Assembly: GCA_016789885.1 (NCBI GenBank)
Contig: JAEUPZ010000030.1
Coordinates: forward strand, 1 to 64,000
Direction: 5' to 3'
From: Chromatiales bacterium
GTDB taxonomy: Bacteria > Pseudomonadota > Gammaproteobacteria > Steroidobacterales > GCA-2729495
DNA: 64,000 nt
Below are positions 42,759 through 53,168 of this stretch, in pieces (the first letter of the stretch is position 1; every line of letters starts with the position of its first letter). The notes beneath the pieces were generated by a model that was given only the letters and a program-made list of their open reading frames with translations, was not told the DNA's origin and made no database searches. Both the position numbers and the translations under genes were made by a program.

Positions 42759-43505
42759 TCAGCGGGACGGCAACGCGACGCGGCGGTGGCGGAAGTCGAA
42801 CAGGTGGATGAACTCGGCGAAGACCCGGTCGCCGAGGGCCCGGGCCGGGCCGATGTGGCGCGGGGTCTCGGCCGCGATGCGGGCCGGGTCGATGCGCCCG
42901 CGCAGGCCCTCGAGCTCGCGGCAGTTGACCGGCGCGTGCAGCCAGCGGTGGATCATGGGGGCGTCCACCTCGAGGTGGAACTGCAGCCCGTACACGTTGT
43001 CGCCGAAGCGGAAGGCCTGGTTCGCGCAGTCCGGCGAGCTGGCGAGGTGCACGGCCCCGGCCGGGATGCCGAAGGTGTCGCCGTGCCACTGGAAGATCTT
43101 CTCGGTGCCGGCGAAGTGCCGGAACAGGGGGTCGCCGGCCCCGGCGGCCGTGGGCGTCACGTCGTACCAGCCGATCTCCTTGACCGGGTTGCGGATGACT
43201 GGTGCGCCGAGCGCCCGGGCGATGAGCTGGGATCCGAGGCAGATGCCGAGCACCGGCCGGCCGTGGCGGATGGCCTCGCGGATGCACTCGATCTCGTGGT
43301 CCAGGTGCGGGTAGCGCTCCACCTGGTCGCAGTTCATCGGCCCGCCGAGGATGACGAGGCCGTCGTAGCGCGCCACATCGGGGCGGGCCTCGGGCTCGCG
43401 GCCGAAGTTGACGTAGCGGATGCGGCAGCGTGCTGCCCGCAGCAGCGGGTCGAGGGTGCCGAGGATCTCGTGGGCGACGTGCTGGAGGACGAGCAGCCGG
43501 CGCAT
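42759..43505 (-). CDS. Class I glutamine amidotransferase-like protein
   Basis: A 248-residue GuaA-like amidotransferase with the catalytic triad C89 in GICLGSQ, H177 and E179 in GLQFHLEV, and YDGLVILGGPMN near residue 50. It has no synthetase partner domain, so it is a stand-alone amidase or peptidase-like member. ATG 43505 lies 9 bases after the TolC-type gene, implying one transcript with the exporter operon. Such proteins act on glutamine or gamma-glutamyl compounds; the specific role is unknown. Confidence 0.8.
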   Translation of the reverse strand: MRRLLVLQHVAHEILGTLDPLLRAARCRIRYVNFGREPEARPDVARYDGLVILGGPMNCDQVERYPHLDHEIECIREAIRHGRPVLGICLGSQLIARALGAPVIRNPVKEIGWYDVTPTAAGAGDPLFRHFAGTEKIFQWHGDTFGIPAGAVHLASSPDCANQAFRFGDNVYGLQFHLEVDAPMIHRWLHAPVNCRELEGLRGRIDPARIAAETPRHIGPARALGDRVFAEFIHLFDFRHRRVALPSR

Positions 43506-43514
43506 GGGGCTCGC

Positions 43515-44987
43515 TCAGGGCCCCGCGGCGGCCGGCAGGGCGCCGGACGGGGGCGGCAGCCGGAACGCCTCTGGCAGGATCACCTCCCACTGCACCGTGG
43601 CGGCGTAGAAGTCGGCCAGCGACTGCTCGTAGACCTGCTCGGCACGCACGTTGCGCACCCGCACGTCGGCGCTGGTTTCCTCGCGGGCGTTCAGCAGGAA
43701 GAAGTTGCTCTGCCCGGCCTCGAGGCGCTCGCGCTCGGCGGCCTCCATGGTCGTCGCCTGCTGCAGCTCGTCGGTGGTGATCTTCATGAGCCGCTGGTTC
43801 GCGACGATGTCGTTGCCGACGTTGCGGATCTCGGCGGCGATACGGTCCTCGATGAGCCGCTGTTCCTGGCGGATGCGGTTCAGGTTGGCCTGGGCCTCGG
43901 CGCGCCGGCCCTCGCCGGTGCGGCGCTCGACCGGGATGCTCACCTGCAGCTTCACCACCGTCTCGGTGCCGTCGAGGGTGTTGCTGCCGGAGCCTACGTC
44001 GCGGGCTGCCTCGACGCCGACGTCGACCCGCGGCTTCAGCAGGTTCTCGCCGAGCCGCACGCGGTCGGCCTCGACCTGGCCGTCGACGGCGAGCAGCGCC
44101 GCGTCGGGCCGGAGCTGCAGCGCCGCCGCGACGGCGGACTCGACGGCGGCACCGTCGACCGGCGGCAGCCGCGGGAAGTCCGGCGGCAGTTCGTCGGCAC
44201 CCGGCACGCGGGGCGAGCCGTCGGCATTGCGCAGGTACAGCGAGAGGAAGTTCGCGCGGTTGACGAGGAGGCGCTCGGCGTCGGCCACGAGCGCCCGCCG
44301 CCGCAGCACCGCCTGCAGGTTCTCGGTGAGGGTGATCTGGGGCAGCGCACCCTCCTGCACGAGGTCGGCGAACTGGCTCTGGCGCAGGTCCGCCAGCCGC
44401 AGCAGCTCCTGGTAGACCCGGAGCTCGCGGCCGGCCGCCAGCCACTGCAGGTACGCGCCCGCGGCCTCGCGCTGGACGAGGATCTGGCGCAGCAGCAGCT
44501 CGAGCTCCGCCTTGCGCACGTCGTTGCGGGTGCGGGCGAGGTCGAAGCGGCGCTGGTCGATCTCCCGGTCGCGCCACAGCGACAGGATGGCGCCGACGCT
44601 GAACTCGCCGCCCGAGAGGGTGTTGAACTCGTCCTCGTACACGGGGAACTGGCCGTCGGACAGCTTGTAGCCGCCGTAGATCTGCGCGCCGAAGGCCGGC
44701 AGCGGCTTCACGAGCCGCGTGTCGAGGGTGCGGCCGTCGTAGAAGCCGCTGGGCCGCACCTGCCCGAACTGGTCGACGCGCAGGTCGAAGGCGCCCTCGG
44801 CGGCCAGGGCGCCGCCGGCCCGGGCCCGGGCGGCCTCGCGCGCCGCGAGCACCTGGGGATAGTAGGTGGCCGCCGAGCGGAGCACCCGGTCGAGGGTCAG
44901 CGGCTCGCCAGCCGCAGGCCCTGCCATCCAGCCGAGCAGCACGACGAGGGCAGCCCGGCGGTATGGGCCGCGTTGGCCGGTGCGCAT
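43515..44987 (-). CDS. TolC-family outer membrane channel
   Basis: A 490-residue TolC-like protein with a signal peptide (1-27, ending AGPAAG) and two coiled-coil efflux repeats (QAVLRRRALVADAERLL, RRAEAQANLNRIRQEQRLIED, ATTMEAAERERLEAGQSNFFLLNAREE). There is no lipobox Cys. It is the third gene after the ABC-like and HlyD-like proteins and starts at ATG 44987, sharing one base with the HlyD stop. It would form the outer membrane tunnel of this exporter. Confidence 0.82.
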   Translation of the reverse strand: MRTGQRGPYRRAALVVLLGWMAGPAAGEPLTLDRVLRSAATYYPQVLAAREAARARAGGALAAEGAFDLRVDQFGQVRPSGFYDGRTLDTRLVKPLPAFGAQIYGGYKLSDGQFPVYEDEFNTLSGGEFSVGAILSLWRDREIDQRRFDLARTRNDVRKAELELLLRQILVQREAAGAYLQWLAAGRELRVYQELLRLADLRQSQFADLVQEGALPQITLTENLQAVLRRRALVADAERLLVNRANFLSLYLRNADGSPRVPGADELPPDFPRLPPVDGAAVESAVAAALQLRPDAALLAVDGQVEADRVRLGENLLKPRVDVGVEAARDVGSGSNTLDGTETVVKLQVSIPVERRTGEGRRAEAQANLNRIRQEQRLIEDRIAAEIRNVGNDIVANQRLMKITTDELQQATTMEAAERERLEAGQSNFFLLNAREETSADVRVRNVRAEQVYEQSLADFYAATVQWEVILPEAFRLPPPSGALPAAAGP

Positions 44988-46045
44988 CACTTGACGTTCG
45001 CGTCGGTGTCGAGACCGGTCAGGCCGAAGGGCTCGGGCGGGAAGCTGTTCAGCCGCCGCCAGAACTCGTAGCCGAGGCGCACCTCGCCGAGCATCACCCA
45101 GGCCCGTGCCTTGCCGCCGAGGCGCAGGAACCGGTCCGAGGGCCACGGCTCGGCTTCGGTCTCGGTGATGAGCACCCGGAACCGGCCGTTGCCGGTCACC
45201 AGCGGATCGACGGACAGCACCTCGCCGGCGAAGGTGCCGATGGCAATGGCGGGCCAGCCGCTGAACTGGACGGCGGGCCACCCCTCGAACATCAGTCGCG
45301 CGGGACGGCCGGGCGTGATCAACGGTGCATCCAGGCCGCTGACGTAGATCTCGACGGCGCGCCGGTCGGGCAGCGGGGCGAGGGTGGCGAGGACGTCACC
45401 CTCCCGGACGAGCGTGGCGCCCGCCGCGCCCACGAGGTTCAGGACGACGCCGGACCGCGGCGCGTTGATGACCTGGGTCGACAGGCGCGCCAGCCTGACT
45501 TCCATGGGGGCGATCTTCGCCTCCGCCGCGGCCTTGCGGGCCGAGAGCTCCTCATAGCGCACCTTGGCCGCCTCCATGTCCCGCCGGGCTGCCAGCCCCT
45601 TGGCGAACAGCCGTTCCTGCCGCTCGGCGTCGAGCCGCGAGGTCTCGGCGGCGAGCTTGGCGGCGTTCGCCTCGGCGCGCATCGACTCGAGCTCGGCGCG
45701 CAGCCGGTTGACCAGCTGCGGGTCGATGTCCTCGAGCTCGACCAGGGGATCGCCTTCCTCGACCCGGTCGGCCTCCCGGACGTACCAGCGCTTGATGCGG
45801 CCGGTGACGAAGGCGGTGACGGGCTGCGGGCGCCCCGACGGGTTCAGTTCGACGATCTGTCCGTAGCCGGCGGAGGTCTGGATCCACGGCGTGTACCAGA
45901 GCACGGCCGCCACGACCGCCATCGCCACCAGGACCAGCCACCCCGCGGCCCGCGCCACGCGCGGGGGGCCCAGCGACTGCAGTGTGCGGAACCGGGCCCG
46001 GTAGGCCGGGGAGAGCTCGCGCTCGATGTCGGTCATGTCGGCCAT
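44987..46045 (-). CDS. HlyD-family membrane fusion protein
   Basis: A 352-residue adaptor with one N-terminal membrane helix (about 33-50, AAGWLVLVAMAVVAAVLWY), a split lipoyl domain (VTGRIKRWYVREADRVEEGDPLVELE and INAPRSGVVLNLVGAAGATLVREGDVLATL) and an intervening coiled coil of Ala/Glu/Arg-rich heptads (about 115-175). It follows the ABC-like gene by 14 bases and overlaps the TolC gene by one base. It is of type I secretion or peptide-exporter kind; the cargo is unknown. Confidence 0.82.
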   Translation of the reverse strand: MADMTDIERELSPAYRARFRTLQSLGPPRVARAAGWLVLVAMAVVAAVLWYTPWIQTSAGYGQIVELNPSGRPQPVTAFVTGRIKRWYVREADRVEEGDPLVELEDIDPQLVNRLRAELESMRAEANAAKLAAETSRLDAERQERLFAKGLAARRDMEAAKVRYEELSARKAAAEAKIAPMEVRLARLSTQVINAPRSGVVLNLVGAAGATLVREGDVLATLAPLPDRRAVEIYVSGLDAPLITPGRPARLMFEGWPAVQFSGWPAIAIGTFAGEVLSVDPLVTGNGRFRVLITETEAEPWPSDRFLRLGGKARAWVMLGEVRLGYEFWRRLNSFPPEPFGLTGLDTDANVK

Positions 46046-46059
46046 GGTGCGGGTGCCCG

Positions 46060-47769
46060 TCAGGCCGGCGCGCGGCCCGCGGCGGCGAGCTGCTCTTCAT
46101 GGGCCACCAGGGCAGCGAGCGCCGGGAAGAACTGCTGGCCGTGGCTGCCGATGTACAGGTAGGCGCCGAAGCCCTCGGTATCGCGCCGGTTGGAGAAATA
46201 GATCACCGTCGTCTCCTGCTGGCCTGCAAGGTACTCGATGATCCGTGCCCGGTCGGTCCGGTTGACGGTGTCGAAGGTTTCGGTGATGACCAGCAGCGCC
46301 GGTCGCGCCAGCAGGGCAGCCGCGAGCTTCAGGCGCAGCACCTCGGAGCGGGACAGCGGGTACCCGAAGGGCTGCAGCGGGGTGTCGAAGCCCTTCTCGA
46401 GGCCGTCGAGGGTGGACTCGAGGCCCAGGGTGCGAAGCAGGTCCCGCGCCCGGGACTGCGTCAGGTCCGGGCAGCCGACGGCCAGGTACTCGAACACCGT
46501 GCGCTCGAGCACGCCGGAGCTGTCGACCACGGCGATGCAGTCGCGCAGGGCATGGGGGGCACAGTCGGCAAGGTCGAGGCCCGAGAACCGGATGCTGCCG
46601 GCGGCCGGTATCCGGTAGCGCTGGACCAGGTCGAGCACCGTCTTCTGCAGGCTGCTCGACTCTGCCACCGCCATGACCGTGCGGCCGGCCGGCACCTCGA
46701 AGTCGAGCACGCACTCGCCCCGGTGGCTGTCGGACGTGGCCCGCTCGAAGGCCAGCCGGGCGGGCCCTGGCGGTGGTGCCAGCCGGCCGCGGCCATCCTC
46801 GGCGGGAACGCGGTAGAAGTACGCGATCTTCTCGAGGCCCGCACAGGTCTCGTAGAACGCATCGAGATACCAGCCGAAGCCGACGAGGCTCGCGAAGATC
46901 ACCGACAGGATCAGCTCCGCGGCGACCAGCTGCCCCAGGGTCAGCTCGCCCGCGATGATCAGCCAGCCGCCGAGCGCCAGCATCGAGCTGCTCGCCAGCG
47001 CGTAGATCGCCAGCAGGCAGATGACCTGGGCGAACCGGTAGCGGAAGTGGCGGCGGTGGCGGGCGATGTACTCGGCCGTCACGGCCTCGGTGCGCTCGAG
47101 CGCGTGGTCGATGTAGCGGCTGGCCTTGAAGACGGTGTTGGCCCGGGCCATCTCCTCGAGCCAGCGGGCGAAGCGGTACTTCTGGTCGCTGAGCTCGCCG
47201 GCCGTGCGCACGGCGCCCGGTCCCCAGACCCTGATGACCGCGTACAGCAGCAGTACCAGGATCCCGTTGAATGCCAGGAAGACCGGGTGGTAGAACGCCA
47301 CGACCACGAAGCCCACCGCGGCGTTCAGCACCACGGCGAGGCCGCCCACGAGCAGCCGGGGGACGTTCTTCTGGATCGTCATGATCTCGAAGTAGCGGTT
47401 GACCAGTTCCTCGCGGTTGATGCTCTCGAAGTAGGCGTGGTCGGCGTGGATCGTGCGCAGGACGATGTCGGCCGTGATCCGGCAGAAGTAGCGCCGCTCG
47501 AAGATCTCCATCAGGTAGACCTCGAGGGCGACGAGCACCCCGTAGGCGACCAGCAGCACCAGCAGGACGATGGCGAGGATCGCCACCGGCCGGAACACCG
47601 CGATGTTGGCGATGCTGTTGACGAGCGTCTGGACGCACAGCGGGACCGCCAGGCCCAGCAGCGCCAGGGCCACCGTGTAGACGAAGGCCAGCCAGAAGAA
47701 CGACCGGTCGGCCTGCATCAGCTGGTACATCTGGCTGTAGCGGAGTCGCGAGGCGGGACCGTAGGGCAT
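46060..47769 (-). CDS. ABC-exporter-like membrane protein with degenerate ATPase domain
   Basis: A 569-residue protein. Residues 25-315 form a six-helix ABC exporter membrane domain with a normal coupling-loop region. Residues 335-550 align to a nucleotide-binding domain, but every catalytic motif is altered: Walker A reads AVAESSSLQKT (367-377) instead of G-x4-GKS/T, the LSGGQ signature reads PLSRSEVLRLKLAAALL (471-487), Walker B reads LLVITE (492-497) with Asp replaced by Thr, and the H-loop His is Asn (N527). It is the first gene of an operon with HlyD and TolC. It may need a separate ATPase, use another energy source, or act as a regulatory scaffold. Confidence 0.78.
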   Translation of the reverse strand: MPYGPASRLRYSQMYQLMQADRSFFWLAFVYTVALALLGLAVPLCVQTLVNSIANIAVFRPVAILAIVLLVLLVAYGVLVALEVYLMEIFERRYFCRITADIVLRTIHADHAYFESINREELVNRYFEIMTIQKNVPRLLVGGLAVVLNAAVGFVVVAFYHPVFLAFNGILVLLLYAVIRVWGPGAVRTAGELSDQKYRFARWLEEMARANTVFKASRYIDHALERTEAVTAEYIARHRRHFRYRFAQVICLLAIYALASSSMLALGGWLIIAGELTLGQLVAAELILSVIFASLVGFGWYLDAFYETCAGLEKIAYFYRVPAEDGRGRLAPPPGPARLAFERATSDSHRGECVLDFEVPAGRTVMAVAESSSLQKTVLDLVQRYRIPAAGSIRFSGLDLADCAPHALRDCIAVVDSSGVLERTVFEYLAVGCPDLTQSRARDLLRTLGLESTLDGLEKGFDTPLQPFGYPLSRSEVLRLKLAAALLARPALLVITETFDTVNRTDRARIIEYLAGQQETTVIYFSNRRDTEGFGAYLYIGSHGQQFFPALAALVAHEEQLAAAGRAPA

Positions 47770-47847
47770 AGGGAAGGGCTTCGGTTTACCGGGGACTATA
47801 GATGCCGTCCGGGGCGTCAGGTTCCGCCGGAATCGGCCGGCCGGGTG

Positions 47848-48621
47848 TCAACGCAGTGTGAACGGGTCCGCATCCTGCCAGGCCGGGAACTGCTCCCGGT
47901 ACGCTGCCAGCTCGTCGCCGGGCAGGACCACCTGGGCCACGCCCTCGCGGTCGCCGAGGTCGAGAAGGGAGTGTCCCAGCGGGTGGTGGATCCCGGAGTC
48001 GCCCGCATAGCTTACCCCGTGGCCGTCGGTGCCGACGCGGTTGACGCCGGCGACGTAGCACTGGTTCTCCACGGCCCGTGCGGGCAGCAGGGCGCGCCAC
48101 GCCGGGCGGCGGCCCACCGGCCAGTTGGCCACGTAGAGCAGCAGGTCGAACTCGTTGGCCCCGCGGCTCCAGACCGGGAAGCGCAGGTCGTAGCAGATCA
48201 GCGGGCACACCCGCCACTCGCCGAGGCGCAGGACGACCCGCGAACGGCCCGCGGTGTAGTGGCGGTGCTCGCCGGCCATGCGGAACAGGTGCCGCTTGTC
48301 GTACCAGCCGAGCTGCCCGTCCGGCGTCGCCCACAGCAGGCGGTTGTAGTAGCCGCCGTCGGCGGCGATGGCGAGGCTTCCGCAGAGCGTGGTGCCGCGG
48401 GCGGCGGCCTCGGCCCGGAGCCAGGCCACCGTCGGCCCGTCCATGGGCTCGGCGTGGCCCGGCGGGCGCATGGTGAAGCCCGTGGCGAACATCTCGGGCA
48501 GCACGACGAGATCGCCCGGGGGGCCCGCCGCGTCGAGCAGCGCGCCGAGCCTCCGGCGGTTCGCTGGCGGATCCTGCCAGGCCAGGTCGGCCTGCACCAG
48601 CGTGACGGTCAGATCGCGCAC
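47848..48621 (-). CDS. Omega-amidase (carbon-nitrogen hydrolase, YafV/NIT2-like)
   Basis: A 257-residue nitrilase-superfamily enzyme with the Glu-Lys-Cys triad E43 (VVLPEMF), K109 (YDKRHLF) and C143 (LICYDLRFPVW). It resembles omega-amidases that hydrolyse alpha-ketoglutaramate or alpha-ketosuccinamate. The start is GTG 48621, overlapping the end of the aminotransferase gene by 13 bases. Together they form the known glutamine transaminase-omega-amidase pair used in methionine salvage and keto-acid repair. Confidence 0.82.
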   Translation of the reverse strand: MRDLTVTLVQADLAWQDPPANRRRLGALLDAAGPPGDLVVLPEMFATGFTMRPPGHAEPMDGPTVAWLRAEAAARGTTLCGSLAIAADGGYYNRLLWATPDGQLGWYDKRHLFRMAGEHRHYTAGRSRVVLRLGEWRVCPLICYDLRFPVWSRGANEFDLLLYVANWPVGRRPAWRALLPARAVENQCYVAGVNRVGTDGHGVSYAGDSGIHHPLGHSLLDLGDREGVAQVVLPGDELAAYREQFPAWQDADPFTLR

Positions 48622-49772
48622 AGGATGTCGGCGGCGCGGTCCAGCGTCGCCAGCTCCTTGGCAAAGCAGAAGCGCAGCAGGTGCCGTGGCGGGCCGGCGG
48701 CGCAGAACACCGACACGGGGATCGCGGCCACCTTGTACTGCGTCGTGAGACGGCGGGCGAAGGCCACGTCGTCCTCGTCGGTGATGGCGCTGTAGTCGGC
48801 GAGCTGGAAGTACGTGCCGGCGGACGGCGTGACCCGGAAGCGGGAGCCCTCGAGCCGGGCGCAGAAGTGGTCCCGGCGGGCCGCATAGAAGGCCGGCAGC
48901 TCCCGGTGGTGGGCCGGGTCGGACTGCAGGAAGTCGGCGAGCGCCCACTGCAGCGGCGTCGCGACGCAGAACTGCACGAACTGGTGCACGCGGCGGAAGC
49001 CGGCCATCAGCTCGCGGGGGCCGACGCAGTAGCCGATCTTCCAGCCGGTGGCGTGGTACGTCTTGCCGAAGGACGACACCACGAGGCTGCGGGCCGCGAG
49101 TGCCGGGTAGCGCAGCAGGCTCTCGTGGCGGCGGCCGTCGTAGACCATGTGCTCGTAGACCTCGTCGCCGATCAGCGCGATGCCGGTGCCGGCGACGAGT
49201 TGGGCGAGATTCGCCATGTCGTCCGCCGACAGCACCGCGCCGGTCGGGTTGTGGGGCGTGTTCAGGATCAGCAGGCGGGTGCGCTTGGTGATGGCGGCGC
49301 GCAGGCGCCCCCAGTCGATGCCGAAGCCGGGCGCCGCCAGCGGCACGTGCACGGGCCGCGCGCCGGCCAGCCGGATGGCCGGGTCGTAGGAGTCGTAGGC
49401 CGGGTCCAGGCACAGGGCCTCGTCGCCCGGGCCCACCAGCGACTCGATGGCGCAGTAGAGCGCTTCGGTGGCCCCAGAGGTCACGGTGACCTCGTCGTCC
49501 GGGTCGGCGACGTGCCCGTAGAGATCGAGGGTCTTGCGCGCGATGGCCTCCCGCAGCGCCGGCAGGCCGGCCATGGGCGCGTACTGGTTGTGTCCGGCCC
49601 GCAGGTGGTGCACCACCCGGTCGAGCAGGCCCGCCGGTGGCGGGAAGTCCGGGAAGCCCTGGGACAGGTTGATGGCGCCGGCCTCGGCGGCCAGCGCCGA
49701 CATGACCGTGAAGATCGTGGTGCCGACGTCCGGCAGCTTGCCGGCGTACGCCGGCGCGAAGGCTGTGTCCAT
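48609..49772 (-). CDS. Methionine/glutamine aminotransferase (YbdL/GTK-like)
   Basis: A 387-residue fold-type I aminotransferase of the YbdL and kynurenine aminotransferase group: INLSQGFPDFPPP (34-46), NQYAPMAGLPALREAIA (62-78), TSGATEALYCAI, NTPHNPTG (171-178), DEVYEHMVYDG and the PLP lysine K237 in SSFGKTYHATGWKIGY. It transfers the amino group to keto acids such as ketomethylthiobutyrate, using glutamine as donor. The product is then opened by the overlapping omega-amidase. The ATG at 49772 begins the conserved N-terminus. It is divergent from the FleQ-like gene. Confidence 0.85.
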   Translation of the reverse strand: MDTAFAPAYAGKLPDVGTTIFTVMSALAAEAGAINLSQGFPDFPPPAGLLDRVVHHLRAGHNQYAPMAGLPALREAIARKTLDLYGHVADPDDEVTVTSGATEALYCAIESLVGPGDEALCLDPAYDSYDPAIRLAGARPVHVPLAAPGFGIDWGRLRAAITKRTRLLILNTPHNPTGAVLSADDMANLAQLVAGTGIALIGDEVYEHMVYDGRRHESLLRYPALAARSLVVSSFGKTYHATGWKIGYCVGPRELMAGFRRVHQFVQFCVATPLQWALADFLQSDPAHHRELPAFYAARRDHFCARLEGSRFRVTPSAGTYFQLADYSAITDEDDVAFARRLTTQYKVAAIPVSVFCAAGPPRHLLRFCFAKELATLDRAADILCAI

Positions 49773-49816
49773 GGCTGCCTTTCTATCATCGGGCGACGGG
49801 TTTTTGGCGCCCGGGT

Positions 49817-49846
49817 TTGACTTCGGCGGTGCCGAGCCTCGATCAT
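49817..49846 (+). promoter_or_regulatory. Candidate promoter of the FleQ-like gene
   Basis: TTGACT (49817-49822) and GATCAT (49841-49846), 18 bases apart, lie just before the ATG at 49855. Transcription would begin within a few bases of the start codon. No Shine-Dalgarno sequence is visible, so a leaderless message is possible. Confidence 0.35.
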
Positions 49847-49854
49847 CCCGCGCC

Positions 49855-50955
<1,101 letters not shown>

Positions 50956-51110
50956 CGCGGGGCCCGGCGGGCGGCTGAAGGGCGCACGTCAGGTGCGTTC
51001 TCAACCGGCCAGTGCGGGACGGGCCCGCGCCGGCCCAGGAGGAATCACTCGCCTTCTCCGTCGACCCGGGGATCCCCGGCCGCGCCAGCAGGCCGTTCTT
51101 CAGCGGCCTG

Positions 51111-52661
51111 CTAGGCCGCCCTGATCGTCTCGTAGCAGGTATACCGGTCCCGGCCGCTCCGCTTGGAGTGGTACAGGGCCGCGTCGGCGGCGGCCAGCAG
51201 GTCCGCCGCCGCCGGGAACCGGTGCTGGCCGTCGCAGGTCGCGATGCCGAGCGACAGCGTGATCCCCACCCGCCGCCCGTCCGGCAGCCGCGCCGTGCGG
51301 CCGTGGGCCGTCTCGACGAGGCGCTGGCCCACGGAGTCGGCCTGGCCCGCGTCGACGCCCGGCAGCAGCAGCACGAACTCGTCGCCGCCGTAGCGGGCGA
51401 CGATGTCGGTGTCGCGCAGCACCTCGCCGAGCAGCCGCGCCACCTCGACGAGCACCGCGTCCCCGGCCTGGTGGCCGAAGGTGTCGTTGATCTCCTTGAA
51501 CCTGTCGAGGTCGACGAAGACCACCGACAGCGGCCACGCATGGCGGTTCGCCGTCTCGAACTCGCGGGCGACGGCCTCCTCGAAATAGCGGCGGTTGTAG
51601 ACGTCGGTCAGGGCGTCGCGGGTCGACTCGGCCTTGAGCTCGACGTTCTCCTCCTCGAGCCGGCTCGTCTTGTTCTGCAGGTCCTGCACCTCGGACAGTG
51701 CGTGCAGGTTGCGCACGACGAGGATCTCGCGGGCGGTTTCGGTGATGTCCTGCAGCTGGGTGGCGTCGAAGAGGTCCATCTCGAAGACGCTCTCGGCCAC
51801 CGGCAGCTGCTCGCGGATCTGGTCGAACAGCTCGGCGAGGCGGTTCGGCAGGATGCCGAGCTGCTTGTGCACCTGCTGGCCGATCCGGCGCAGCGCGACC
51901 TCGTTGCCGCGGCTGCCGAGCCAGGCATCGGCCAGCTCGCCGGCCATGGCAACGGTGCGCACGAAGGGCCGCTCGTCGGCCTCGACGCCGGCGGCGCCGG
52001 GGTCATGGCTGTGCTGGACGGCCCGCCCCAGGTGCGCCGGCATGTTCCACAGTCCCAGCAGCGCCGCGCCGACGTGCGGGTGGTCCGTGCCGATGCAGTT
52101 GTGCTCGTGCTGGGCGAGGCGGGCGTGCTCGAGGCTGAAGGCCGCGATGCCGCCGTAGACCTCGGGCCAGATGCGGTCGATGGCCAGCATGCCGAGGTCC
52201 TGCAGCAGCGAGGCGAGGAACACTTCCTCGGCGTCGCGGCGGCCGGTCTCGGCGGCCAGCAGCTTGCCCCAGGTGGCGCAGAGCACCGTGCGCCGCCAGT
52301 AGGCGCGGAAGTCGAAGCCCTTGGGCGGGTTGCGCTTCAGCGCGCTCACCAGCGTGAACGACAGCGCGAGCGTCAGCGTCGCGTTGAGGCCGAGGACGAT
52401 GAGCGCCTGGCGCAGGTTCGCGCTCTGCCGGCGCCGGGCGTACATGGCCGAGTTGGCGATGCGCATGACCTTGGCGGCGATGGCCGGGTCGGCGCTGACG
52501 GCGTCGGCGACCCTGGCGAGGTCGATGTCCGGGTTCTGGGCCAGCTGCACCACCTGCATGGCCACCGGCGGCGGCGTCGGGAACGACGTGCACAGGCGGA
52601 GGCGCTGGAGGATCTCGGGGGCCACGGGGCTCTGGGCTGGCGCGGTGCGGTTCGTGTTCAT
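51111..52661 (-). CDS. HDOD-GGDEF diguanylate cyclase
   Basis: A 516-residue cytosolic signalling protein. An HDOD domain (about 20-225) is followed by a coiled coil (about 320-347, LEEENVELKAES) and a GGDEF domain (about 345-510) with the active-site loop RYGGDEF (423-429) and the product-inhibition site RDTD (416-419), so it should make and sense cyclic di-GMP. No transmembrane segment is seen. It is the last gene of the flagellar block, 45 bases after the DUF2802 gene. Cyclic di-GMP commonly tunes motility, which fits the context. A 9-bp-stem hairpin (51087-51112) overlaps its stop. Confidence 0.87.
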   Translation of the reverse strand: MNTNRTAPAQSPVAPEILQRLRLCTSFPTPPPVAMQVVQLAQNPDIDLARVADAVSADPAIAAKVMRIANSAMYARRRQSANLRQALIVLGLNATLTLALSFTLVSALKRNPPKGFDFRAYWRRTVLCATWGKLLAAETGRRDAEEVFLASLLQDLGMLAIDRIWPEVYGGIAAFSLEHARLAQHEHNCIGTDHPHVGAALLGLWNMPAHLGRAVQHSHDPGAAGVEADERPFVRTVAMAGELADAWLGSRGNEVALRRIGQQVHKQLGILPNRLAELFDQIREQLPVAESVFEMDLFDATQLQDITETAREILVVRNLHALSEVQDLQNKTSRLEEENVELKAESTRDALTDVYNRRYFEEAVAREFETANRHAWPLSVVFVDLDRFKEINDTFGHQAGDAVLVEVARLLGEVLRDTDIVARYGGDEFVLLLPGVDAGQADSVGQRLVETAHGRTARLPDGRRVGITLSLGIATCDGQHRFPAAADLLAAADAALYHSKRSGRDRYTCYETIRAA

Positions 52662-52706
52662 GGCGTGCTCGGGCGGTGCGGGACGGTGGCGGATCGGTGC
52701 GGGGCG

Positions 52707-53129
52707 TCAGTGCAGGTCGGCGGGTGCGGCGGGCGCCTCGCGCCCGTAGAGCGTCTGGATCAGGTGCGCCTCCCCCTGGCTCAGGCCGCAGGTATCGATG
52801 AGCTGGCGGGTCGTCGCACCGTGTTTCGACAGGGCGATGGCCTGGCGGAAGGTGGCGGTGCCCGGCGTCTCGCGGCGGGCGAGGGACTGGTCGAGCCGGG
52901 CCTGCAGCTGCGCAAGCTCGGCCCGCGTCACCGCCAGCAGCTCCTCGGTGGCCGCGACGCGTGCGCAGGCCAGGGCGAGGTCCGTGGCGTGGCGCCGGGC
53001 CTCCCGGCCCGCGGCGCGGGCGAGCAGGACGGCGGCGAGGGCGCCGGCCACGGCCAGGGCGGCGAAGAGGGCGATGCCGGCCTGGGTCGTGGCACTGGCG
53101 GCGAGCTGGGCGAGGTCGAGGCTGGTCAT
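52707..53129 (-). CDS. DUF2802 family protein
   Basis: A 140-residue protein with one N-terminal membrane segment (about 15-37), a coiled coil (about 45-85) and a conserved C-terminal part with GTATFRQAIALSKHGATTRQLIDTCGLSQGEAHLIQTLYG (broken across 91-130), resembling a small helix-turn-helix. DUF2802 proteins are frequently encoded beside motC-motD or flhF in polarly flagellated gammaproteobacteria. Their function is unknown. Confidence 0.75.
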   Translation of the reverse strand: MTSLDLAQLAASATTQAGIALFAALAVAGALAAVLLARAAGREARRHATDLALACARVAATEELLAVTRAELAQLQARLDQSLARRETPGTATFRQAIALSKHGATTRQLIDTCGLSQGEAHLIQTLYGREAPAAPADLH

Positions 53130-53168
53130 GCGTTCTTTCCGTCGTGCTGGGGCCTGCGGCCGGGGCCG

